A stretch of DNA of 64,000 nucleotides. Origin: Candidatus Marithrix sp. GTDB lineage: Bacteria > Pseudomonadota > Gammaproteobacteria > Beggiatoales > Beggiatoaceae. Below are positions 52,994-60,698 of this stretch, one piece after another. The position numbers and the translations under genes were made by a program. The DNA lies in assembly GCA_016744775.1 (NCBI GenBank), contig JADGDS010000001.1, positions 729,508-793,507 on the forward strand. The letters run 5' to 3'. The notes below the pieces were generated by a model. That model saw only the letters and a program-made list of their open reading frames with translations, had not been told where the DNA came from and ran no database searches. Each line of letters opens with the position of its first letter. Position 1 is the stretch's first letter.

Positions 52994-54352
52994 ATGTACA
53001 GGTATTCTCTTGAATATTTGACTCAATGGAGTCAAGATGAATTTCGTAAACCAATTGTAATTCGTGGTGCTAGGCAAGTTGGTAAATCGACTCTAGTCAG
53101 AATGTTATCACGAAAATGTGGGTTTAATTTAGTTGAACTTAATTTTGAGCGTAATCCAGAATTAATTGATTTCTTTAAATCTAATGATCCACAAAAAATA
53201 ATTCAATTAATCTCATTACAAACTGCTAAAGATATTACGCCGGGCAAGACTTTATTGTTTCTTGATGAAATTCAGGCAGCGGCAGCCGCTATAGTATCTT
53301 TGCGTTATTTTTATGAAGAATTACCAGAACTTCATGTGCTTGCCGCTGGTTCTTTATTGGAATTTATCTTAGCTAATAGCAGTTTTTCGATGCCAGTTGG
53401 GCGAATTGAATATCTTCATCTTGGTGTTATGACTTTTGATGAATTTCTATTAGCTGTTAATGAAGCAGGATTGGCAGAATTTCTGAATAGTTATGAATTA
53501 AATCAAGAAATTCCGGCGGCGATTCATGATAAATTAATGGATTTAGTCAAAGTTTATCTGATTATAGGAGGTATGCCGGCTTCTATTGCCGCTTATGTGA
53601 ATGATAGAACTTTTAAACAAAGCGAGAAGGTAAAACAGTCAATTCTTTCGACTTATCAAGATGATTTTGGTAAATATGCAGCACTAAGTCAACATGATGT
53701 GATTCGTCAAGTATTTACTAAAATACCAACTATGATTGGCAATAAGTTTAAGTATGTTCAAATCAATCCTAATTTCAAATCCAGCACTATTGCCGCTGCT
53801 TTACAACAATTATGCTTAGCGCGAGTAGCTTGGAAAATTCATCATAGTTCTGCTAATGGTGTACCTTTAGGCGCGGAAAAAAATGATCGTTTGTTTAAGG
53901 TGCTATTTTTAGATGTTGGATTAGTTTCTACTAGTCTTGGTTTAAGTTATCTTGATTTAGTCAATGAATTAGAACTTGTGAATATCGGCAATATTGTAGA
54001 ACAATTTGTAGGGCAACATTTATTATATTCTGATTTAACTTATGAAGAACCTAAGCTTTATTATTGGGTGCGAGAAAAAAAATCTTCTAGTTCTGAATTA
54101 GATTATGTGATAAATATTGGTCAAGAAATAATTCCAGTAGAAGTAAAAGCAGGTAAAACTGGGCAAATGAAATCTCTGCAAATATTTTTAAAAGAAAAAC
54201 AGCGCAAAGTAGCGTTACGTTTCAATTCTGCACCAGCCAGCGAAATGGATGCTACTACTAAATTGGTAGATGGTAGCTCAGTAGAGTTTAAATTTATTTC
54301 TTTGCCATTGTATTTAATTGGACAATTTCGTCGTATTGTTATCAATGTATAA
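52994..54352 (+). CDS. AAA_14 / DUF4143 ATP-binding protein, paralogue 2
   Basis: The 452-residue product has Walker A IRGARQVGKST near 22-32, Walker B LLFLDEIQAAAA, GSLLEFILANSSFSMPVGR and the DUF4143 end with ELDYVI near 368-373 and VEVKAG (E383, K385). It is about half identical by eye to paralogue 1. It follows pilQ with 62 nt between and has its own repeat sites. A 26-bp piece of its coding sequence recurs after paralogue 3 (59473-59498). Confidence 0.84.
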   Translation: MYRYSLEYLTQWSQDEFRKPIVIRGARQVGKSTLVRMLSRKCGFNLVELNFERNPELIDFFKSNDPQKIIQLISLQTAKDITPGKTLLFLDEIQAAAAAIVSLRYFYEELPELHVLAAGSLLEFILANSSFSMPVGRIEYLHLGVMTFDEFLLAVNEAGLAEFLNSYELNQEIPAAIHDKLMDLVKVYLIIGGMPASIAAYVNDRTFKQSEKVKQSILSTYQDDFGKYAALSQHDVIRQVFTKIPTMIGNKFKYVQINPNFKSSTIAAALQQLCLARVAWKIHHSSANGVPLGAEKNDRLFKVLFLDVGLVSTSLGLSYLDLVNELELVNIGNIVEQFVGQHLLYSDLTYEEPKLYYWVREKKSSSSELDYVINIGQEIIPVEVKAGKTGQMKSLQIFLKEKQRKVALRFNSAPASEMDATTKLVDGSSVEFKFISLPLYLIGQFRRIVINV

Positions 54353-54566
54353 TTGAGATATTATTAATCTTCCAGCCATTATACAGTTATATAACTAATG
54401 TTACGCACTAGCATTTTGCCATTACCAAACACCACCTAGGAATAAATTCCAAGGCTCAAAGCTCAAGTAAGCTAAAGCCTACTAATTTAATAATAAATAT
54501 AAACAGCTTGACAACAACCCCAATCATAATTGAATATAATTTTGTTTTTAACAAAAAGGAAAACTT
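54353..54566. promoter_or_regulatory. intergenic region with a repeat end and the LamG gene promoter
   Basis: This gap holds a CTAATGTTACGCACTAGC end of the 231-bp-element family (54396-54413). A possible promoter, TTGACA at 54508-54513 and TATAAT at 54535-54540, has a long spacer of 21 bp, so I am unsure. A ribosome site AAAAGGAAAA precedes the ATG at 54567. Confidence 0.4.
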
Positions 54567-55634
54567 ATGAAAAAATTTAAGTTTATAAATGCTATGGTTT
54601 TATCTGCTGCATTAAGCGGCAATGTTTTGGCTGATTTGAATGATGGATTGGTTGCTTATTATCCGTTTAATGGGAATGCTAGGGATGAATCTGGGAATTT
54701 TAATGATGGAGCTGTTCATGGCGCGACGCTGATTGAAGATCGGTTTGGAAATAAAAAAAGTGCTTATAGTTTTGATGGAGTTAATGATTATATTTCAGTT
54801 GATGATGGTTCTCAATTTAATTTTGAAAATGCTTTAAGTTTGTCGTTATGGGTAAGACCAAAAGGCAGTCAAAATAATTATGCTGCTCTCTTAGATAAAT
54901 CTCATCCACTTAACACTTATGGTTCTTATAAAGGGTGGGTGTTACAGCAATCGAGGAATAGAACAAATTATCAATATTTTGGTTTTGGTAATGGTAATTC
55001 ATGGAGTAATACTCATGGTGATACATACAAAATATCAATGGAATCAGATAAATGGAACTATCTAACTATAACTAAGGTAAACACTACTATTAAATATTAT
55101 TTAAATGGTAATTTGACTGTAATAGAACATGTTTCAAATTCAAATATTTCTTCAAATTATGATTTATCACTTTATATTGGTTCAGCTCGTGCTTTAAGCA
55201 GATTTTTCCAAGGTGACTTAGACGACATCCGCATCTACAACCGCGCCCTATCAGAATCCGAAATCAAACAACTTTACCAGCCTTGCCAACCATCCATTGA
55301 GATTCTCCTCAACAGCAATAATCGGGTGACAGGTGATAAAGTCGTTATTAATACTCATATCAAAGGTTCGGCTAATTTAGATTCATCATGTAAGCCTAGC
55401 ACAGTTACAGCAAAAGTATGGGCTAAATTGCCTAACAATTCTGTAATACCTATTATTAAACCATTGACAGGGCTAAATTTATTGCCCAGTTATGATATTA
55501 ATACTAAGATTTTTGAATACATATTTAGAGGTGCTGAGCCTATTGGATCTTATGAAATTAGTGGTAGGCTACTTGATCAATTGACTGGCGATAGCATTAG
55601 TACAGATATTGAAACTTTGATATTTAGTAACTGA
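54567..55634 (+). CDS. exported LamG/concanavalin-fold protein
   Basis: The 355-residue product has a signal peptide (about 1-22) and a LamG-like jellyroll domain (about 26-240). Typical blocks are DGLVAYYPFNGNARDESGN, AYSFDGVNDYISVDD, LSLSLWVRPKGSQ, WNYLTITKVNTTIKYYLNG and the closing GDLDDIRIYNRALSESEIKQLYQ. A second domain (about 245-355) of beta-sandwich appearance follows. It is probably a surface or adhesion protein. A deleted copy of it lies at 57510-57938, on the far side of an ATPase/TOPRIM pair. Confidence 0.82.
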   Translation: MKKFKFINAMVLSAALSGNVLADLNDGLVAYYPFNGNARDESGNFNDGAVHGATLIEDRFGNKKSAYSFDGVNDYISVDDGSQFNFENALSLSLWVRPKGSQNNYAALLDKSHPLNTYGSYKGWVLQQSRNRTNYQYFGFGNGNSWSNTHGDTYKISMESDKWNYLTITKVNTTIKYYLNGNLTVIEHVSNSNISSNYDLSLYIGSARALSRFFQGDLDDIRIYNRALSESEIKQLYQPCQPSIEILLNSNNRVTGDKVVINTHIKGSANLDSSCKPSTVTAKVWAKLPNNSVIPIIKPLTGLNLLPSYDINTKIFEYIFRGAEPIGSYEISGRLLDQLTGDSISTDIETLIFSN

Positions 55635-55755
55635 TGTTACGCACTCTCGTTAGCTTACTCCGCTCCGCTCCGTGACTGCGTATCGCTGACTTCGTATCCC
55701 ACGCTCCAGCGTGGTAACGATAAAATCACATTAATCAAAATCAAGGAATCATTTT
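55635..55755. repeat. fragments of two repeat families
   Basis: The 121-base gap carries CTGATGTTACGCACTCTCGT (55633-55652), an end of the 231-bp-element family, and CCCACGCTCCAGCGTGG (55699-55715), part of the 143-bp family. It lies between the LamG gene and the TOPRIM-like gene. A near copy of the first fragment lies after the LamG relic (57937-57956). Confidence 0.7.
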
Positions 55756-56427
55756 TCAGTTAAATAGTTTTAGAAATTCCTTTAAGTTATCCAACACGCT
55801 ATGTTCAAAACCCCATATATCTTTTTTCATACTGGTTTCAGGATTACATTTTCTACCAGCTTGTTTCTGTTCTTTTTTGCTACAACAATCAAATCTTTGA
55901 TATGTATTAACCCAAAACTTATCAAAATCTTTGTCTTTGATTGATTGATTTTTCTCTTCTAAACATCTTTTCCAATTTTCCAGACAATCTGCAAAAGGTG
56001 AATCTTTTGATTTTATCTTTTTAAGAAGGGTTTCCAATTCTCCATAACCTTCTACATTTGTTATATAACAAGCTATTTCAACTTCTAAACTTTCACTTTT
56101 GATAAAGCTGTTACAGCTCAGCAGATTTAAATCTTTATCTATGACTTTTAAGGCTTCATTAATGAGTGCAATTCTTTTCTCAATGCCATCTTTATCAGCA
56201 TCAAGAATGATACCTATCTTTTCAATACCCCTTTTTTCAATCTCAATTTTCAGTTCTTGTAATTTATGTTCCAATTTTGCTTTTGATAATCCATTCAAAC
56301 ATTCATAATCATCAATAGAACAAATAGGCGTGTCAATATCGACATCATAAATATTCAAGTAGGCTTTTAGAGATTCTATAAAATATTGGTCATTTTCGCT
56401 TTCAACAATTAACAGATTTTTACTCAC
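55756..56427 (-). CDS. DUF3226-like TOPRIM protein of an ATPase-TOPRIM pair
   Basis: The 223-residue product is a TOPRIM-type protein of the DUF3226 kind. The acidic strand LLIVESENDQYF near residue 9 holds the TOPRIM glutamate, and IGIILDADKDGIEKR near 72-85 holds the DxD. The two catalytic motifs and the start are intact, unlike in the two DUF4276 genes in this window. It overlaps the ATPase gene by 8 nt and is translated after it. It is the likely effector of a split OLD/PARIS-like defence module. The family is probable, the role inferred. Confidence 0.72.
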   Translation of the reverse strand: MSKNLLIVESENDQYFIESLKAYLNIYDVDIDTPICSIDDYECLNGLSKAKLEHKLQELKIEIEKRGIEKIGIILDADKDGIEKRIALINEALKVIDKDLNLLSCNSFIKSESLEVEIACYITNVEGYGELETLLKKIKSKDSPFADCLENWKRCLEEKNQSIKDKDFDKFWVNTYQRFDCCSKKEQKQAGRKCNPETSMKKDIWGFEHSVLDNLKEFLKLFN

Positions 56428-57397
56428 CTCGCAACCTTCCTTGGTGAGTTAAGGAGTATTTTAACTGTTCCTTGTGTCTTTTTGAAGCGGTGATCATATT
56501 AGTTTTTAGATTCTTATAAAATTCAAAGTATGCACCCCGATTTTGCCCTTCTTCAAGCTGAACCTCATTAAAAGCTTCTATACATTCTTTAGAATGAGAT
56601 GTTATGAAAAGTTGACAATTAGCGTCGGCACTAGCTTGAAAAATAATCTGCCATAACTTTTTATAGTTGGTATAATGTATTCCGTTTTCTAGCTCATCTA
56701 TCAACAAAAAGCCATCCTTATTTGCCCATATTGCACACAGAACCGTAATATATCTATTAATACCTTCGCCCAATGAAGACAATAAAACTGGCGTTTGTCT
56801 ATCTTTAAGTTTAAGTTTTAAAATAACATGGTTTTTAGTTGCTCTTTGTTTGATAGAGAGCATATTATCATCAAATTTTCTCAAAGAATCATTTAAAAAA
56901 TCTTCTCTATCTAAGTCAACTAAGGAACCGTAAAGGATTGCTATATTTTGCTCTTCAATTGTTGCAGAACCAATAAAATTGATATTATTATCATTTAAAT
57001 GCCGATCTATCCCCAATAATTTATCTACAGACAGAGATTTTTCATCTCCATTGAGAGTAAATGATAATATTTCTTCAGTCAACAAATCATCTTGTACAAG
57101 CAAGCATATTCCACAATTTTTATTTGCCGTAGAAATATTAACTTTTGTTTCATCTTCCCTAATAAAATCTATGTTAATATTATTGTTTTGTCGCCGTCTT
57201 AACAATTTATAAATATTAACCGCCAAATCAGAAATTTGATTAGAAGACACTAGCAGTTCTACCGCTTCTAAAAAAGCAGTTTTTCCTACATTATTTTTGC
57301 CACCAATTAAATTTACCCTTTCTATTCCATCAATTTGTAAATTTTGAAAACACTTAAAATTTTCAATGATGATATTGCTAATAAAATGATTTTTCAT
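56420..57397 (-). CDS. OLD/RecF-like ATPase of the intact ATPase-TOPRIM pair
   Basis: The 325-residue product has Walker A GGKNNVGKTAF (32-42), a signature-like LSSLGEGINRY (206-216), Walker B FLLIDELENG (230-239) and SHS (267-269). It is shorter than the ATPase at 2475-3683 and only distantly similar. It overlaps the DUF3226-like gene by 8 nt, so translation is coupled. The pair lies between a LamG gene and a deleted LamG copy, which suggests an acquired module. Confidence 0.74.
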   Translation of the reverse strand: MKNHFISNIIIENFKCFQNLQIDGIERVNLIGGKNNVGKTAFLEAVELLVSSNQISDLAVNIYKLLRRRQNNNINIDFIREDETKVNISTANKNCGICLLVQDDLLTEEILSFTLNGDEKSLSVDKLLGIDRHLNDNNINFIGSATIEEQNIAILYGSLVDLDREDFLNDSLRKFDDNMLSIKQRATKNHVILKLKLKDRQTPVLLSSLGEGINRYITVLCAIWANKDGFLLIDELENGIHYTNYKKLWQIIFQASADANCQLFITSHSKECIEAFNEVQLEEGQNRGAYFEFYKNLKTNMITASKRHKEQLKYSLTHQGRLRGE

Positions 57398-57509
57398 TAT
57401 TATTCTCTAATTTACCATTAAAATACAACAAAAAATATAAAAACATCCTGACAAATTTTTCCACCAAACATTCGATTATAAGTATAAAATACAAATTCGT
57501 GTTTGGTTT
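57398..57509. other. AT-rich region upstream of the ATPase gene
   Basis: This stretch holds the promoter of the ATPase-TOPRIM pair on the minus strand. I see no repeat or gene in it. The LamG relic begins at its right end. Confidence 0.4.
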
Positions 57510-57938
57510 ATGGCGCGACGCTGATTGAGGATCGGTTTGGAAATAAGGAAAATGCTGTAAGTTTGTCGTTATGGGTAAGACCAAAAGGTAGTACCATCCA
57601 TTGAGATTCTCCTCAACAGCAATAATCGGGTGACAGGTGATAAAGTCGTTATTAATACTCATATCAAAGGTTCGGCTAATTTAGATTCATCATGTAAGCC
57701 TAGCACAGTTATAGCAAAAGTATGGGCTAAATTACCTAACAATTCTATAATACCTCATTTTAAACCATTGACAGGGCTAAATTTATTGCCCAGTTCTGAT
57801 ATTAATACTAAGATTTTTGAATACATATTTAGAGGTGCTGAGCCTATTGGATCCTATGAAATTAGTGGTAGGCTACTTGATCAGTTGACTGGCGATAGCA
57901 TTAGTACAGATATTGAAACTTTGATATTTAGTAACTGA
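57510..57938 (+). pseudogene. deleted copy of the LamG gene
   Basis: The relic starts in ATGGCGCGACGCTGATTGAG, matching the LamG gene from its codons for HGATLIEDRFGNK. It then has two internal deletions, one before ENALSLSLWVRPKGS-like sequence and one running to PSIEILLNSNNRVTGDK. From 57626 it is nearly identical to the last ~313 bp of the LamG gene, with about ten base changes. It ends at the same stop codon and is followed by the same CTGATGTTACGCACTCTCGT sequence. The C-terminal third alone could still be translated, but no start or signal peptide is present. Confidence 0.8.
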
Positions 57939-58102
57939 TGTTACGCACTCTCGTTAGCTTCGCTGACGAGAAAACCTTCTGTTTCTTGTTCTTCATCAAC
58001 TATTATTATATTTTCACTGAAAACACACCCATAAAATAATAAGCATTGTATTGTTTAGCTGCTATACTATAATATATTTAGTTTTATAAAGCAGGTATCT
58101 TA
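57939..58102. other. short intergenic region before DUF4143 gene 3
   Basis: It contains the same repeat end as at 55633 and then AT-rich DNA with the promoter of the next gene. I see no 33-bp-spaced direct repeat here, unlike upstream of the other two DUF4143 genes. Confidence 0.4.
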
Positions 58103-59470
58103 ATGCAACGTCAACAATTAGAATTTTTACAAAAGTGGTTACATAGCAAAAATCGAAAACCGCTTATTATTCGTGGTGCTAGACAAGTCGGAAAATCTAC
58201 GTTAGTTGAATTATTTGCTGAACAGCATCAGCAAAATTTGTTCAATGTTAATTTAGAGCGTTATCCTGAACTTTCTCAGGTTTTTTCCAGTAAGGAGCCT
58301 GAACAAATCCTTCAACAGATTGAAGCTTTGCCCCGTATGAATCAAATCAGTAATGATATGCTATTGTTTCTTGATGAAATTCAAGCCGTTCCTGAAGCTA
58401 TTCCAGCCCTACGTTATTTTTATGAAGATCGACCAGATCTTCCAGTTATTAGTGCAGGTTCATTGTTAGAATTTGCTTTATCTGAACATAATTTTTCAAT
58501 GCCTGTAGGAAGAATTCAATATCTACATATAGGACCTATGACTTTTACAGAATTTCTGGCTGCTTTAGGCGAAGATAAGTTATATAATTTTATCAAAAAC
58601 TATGAGTTAGATCAAGAAATTGGCGCGATTATACATCAACGTTTATTGCAATTATTACGCTCTTACTATTTTGTAGGTGGTATGCCAGAGGCTGTGGCTA
58701 TTTTTGCGGATACTCGTAGTTATCGAGAAGTGAGTGAAGTTCATAATTCAATTATCGAAACCTATCGTGAAGATTTTCCTAAGTATGCTGGTTCAAGAAA
58801 CTTAAACCGTATGCTTAATATATTTAATTTTGCTGCTCGTAATGTAGGAATAAAGGTGAAATATACTAACATTTCAAAGCATGATCAAAGCGTTACCATC
58901 AAAAAAGACCTTGAATTACTCACTATGGCACGAGTTATCAGTAAAGTTATTCATAGCCACTGCACTGGTTTGCCATTACAAGCGGATATTGAAGAAAAAG
59001 TCTATAAACTGCTATTTCTTGATGTAGGTTTGATGAATGCTATTTGTGGCTTAAATTGGCGTAATATTTCACAACTTGATGAAATAAAACTTATTAATGA
59101 GGGAACAATAGCGGAACAATTTATTGGGCAACACTTGCAAGCATCACTTAGTGAAACTCCAAATAGAGAATTAACCTATTGGTTACGTGAAGGGCGTGTA
59201 TCAAATGCAGAAGTAGATTATGTTATTGCGTTAGAAGGAAATATTATTCCAATTGAAATAAAATCAGGAGCAACCGGCAGCTTAAAATCTTTACATCAAT
59301 TTATGGGAACCAAACAAGCACCAGTAGCAATTAGATTTGATGCTTCATTACCAATAACAAATCATATAAATACCACTATTAATATTGGCAAACAGCGTAA
59401 ACAAATTAGCTACCCTTTAATTTCTTTGCCTTTGTATTTGGTTGAGCGTTTGAATGATATTCTGATTTAA
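58103..59470 (+). CDS. AAA_14 / DUF4143 ATP-binding protein, paralogue 3
   Basis: The 455-residue product has Walker A IRGARQVGKST near 22-32, Walker B LLFLDEIQAVPE, GSLLEFALSEHNFSMPVGR and the DUF4143 end with AEVDYVIALEGN and IPIEIKSG. The acidic and Lys residues of the nuclease-like core are kept. It is more distant from the other two paralogues than they are from each other by eye. A 26-bp fragment of paralogue 2 lies just after its stop. Confidence 0.84.
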   Translation: MQRQQLEFLQKWLHSKNRKPLIIRGARQVGKSTLVELFAEQHQQNLFNVNLERYPELSQVFSSKEPEQILQQIEALPRMNQISNDMLLFLDEIQAVPEAIPALRYFYEDRPDLPVISAGSLLEFALSEHNFSMPVGRIQYLHIGPMTFTEFLAALGEDKLYNFIKNYELDQEIGAIIHQRLLQLLRSYYFVGGMPEAVAIFADTRSYREVSEVHNSIIETYREDFPKYAGSRNLNRMLNIFNFAARNVGIKVKYTNISKHDQSVTIKKDLELLTMARVISKVIHSHCTGLPLQADIEEKVYKLLFLDVGLMNAICGLNWRNISQLDEIKLINEGTIAEQFIGQHLQASLSETPNRELTYWLREGRVSNAEVDYVIALEGNIIPIEIKSGATGSLKSLHQFMGTKQAPVAIRFDASLPITNHINTTINIGKQRKQISYPLISLPLYLVERLNDILI

Positions 59471-59607
59471 GTTATGAAGAACCTAAGCTTTATTATTCAC
59501 TCTCGTTCCCACGCTCCAGCGTGGGAACGAGAAAATACTGGTTTTAATTTAACAGATATTATAAAATTATGATATTATGGTAAAATACTTATAAGGAGTG
59601 AAAAAAC
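59471..59607. repeat. fragment of a DUF4143 gene and a short palindrome
   Basis: A 26-bp piece, TTATGAAGAACCTAAGCTTT onward (59473-59498), matches the coding sequence of DUF4143 paralogue 2 at about 54041-54066. It is followed by CTCGTTCCCACGCTCCAGCG and its complement (59503-59531), a short member of the 143-bp repeat family. The hydrolase promoter is in the rest. Confidence 0.7.
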
Positions 59608-60627
59608 ATGAAACATCCATCACCAACAGTTTGGCAAACTTCTCTTATAGGAATTCTATTTATTGCATTTTTTCTGCAATCAAATGCTTTTGCCTCCGTT
59701 TTAGTACAAACAACTAAGGATTCTCATTTCTATTGTTTGGATACTCTCAATCCTCAAAAAAAACTTATTATTTTAATACATGGTTGGAGTGCCATTAAAA
59801 GCTTTGACACACCCTTACAGGAAACCAAAGACTATTATGAAAAAGACTGGCAAAATTTCATAAAATATTTTAAATCTGAAAATGTTTGTCTCCATACTTG
59901 GGATGTCAGAAAAGGTTTACCGCACTTAGATAATCCTTTGACTGATGTATTAACTAAATTGCATGATCAGCATCAAATTTCCTATAATATGATTAATATT
60001 ATTGCCCATAGTCAGGGCGGTAATTACTCTAAAGATGCCTTATTAAAACTTTATCTTCAACAACAAACTGAAGAATTACGTAATATCAACCTAATAACAA
60101 TGGCAACACCTCATACTGGATCAGAAAGGCTTTACATGCGAAATGTAGTTAAAAGTGCTGAAATATTAGGTTATGTTACCGCTGGCATACTTTACGGAGC
60201 TAAAATATACTCACTTTATCAAGAATATAAAAACGCCAATACAGAAGAAGAGAAAAACGACAAGCAAAATATGCTAGGAATTTGGGGAACGCTAGGCTTT
60301 ATTGGTGCAATATTGATAGGACATCGTGTGAGTAAATTTGATGAAATTTATAACTATCCCGGGCTTTTACAACTACTACCCTTGCCAGAAAACCCATTGC
60401 TAACACAAATCAATAAAAAAATTATAAAATCAAGATTATCTCAAAGTATTTCAGCAATTTATAGTGATTATGGTATCGGAACTGGCGATGAAGTAGTTCC
60501 GAAAAACAGTGGTTCTTGGAAAGGTGTTAAATTAAAAGCTCGCAAATTATTCACTGGTAGAAGTCATTTAGATTTCATCAAAGGAGATAAGGATATGTTT
60601 GCTTCGGTTAACAACTTCATAAAATAA
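59608..60627 (+). CDS. exported lipase-like alpha/beta hydrolase
   Basis: The 339-residue product has a signal peptide (about 8-30) and an alpha/beta-hydrolase core: KKLIILIHGWSA, the nucleophile motif INIIAHSQGGNYS near residue 131-143, LITMATPHTGSERLY and a C-terminal GRSHLDFIKGD with the catalytic His. A hydrophobic stretch (about 190-205 and 225-245) might form a lid or membrane segment. It resembles periplasmic or secreted lipases that lack a clear family name. It stands alone before the alpha-2-macroglobulin gene. Confidence 0.75.
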   Translation: MKHPSPTVWQTSLIGILFIAFFLQSNAFASVLVQTTKDSHFYCLDTLNPQKKLIILIHGWSAIKSFDTPLQETKDYYEKDWQNFIKYFKSENVCLHTWDVRKGLPHLDNPLTDVLTKLHDQHQISYNMINIIAHSQGGNYSKDALLKLYLQQQTEELRNINLITMATPHTGSERLYMRNVVKSAEILGYVTAGILYGAKIYSLYQEYKNANTEEEKNDKQNMLGIWGTLGFIGAILIGHRVSKFDEIYNYPGLLQLLPLPENPLLTQINKKIIKSRLSQSISAIYSDYGIGTGDEVVPKNSGSWKGVKLKARKLFTGRSHLDFIKGDKDMFASVNNFIK

Positions 60628-60698
60628 TGTTAAAAAACCAAAAATAGTGCATAATACTTGCTTCACAATCATTATATTTGCATTTGAGCATCAAAGTT

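Noticed and set aside
55756-57397. Retron or Gabija system
   Set aside because: No reverse transcriptase or UvrD-like helicase gene is adjacent; only an ATPase and a TOPRIM-type gene are present.
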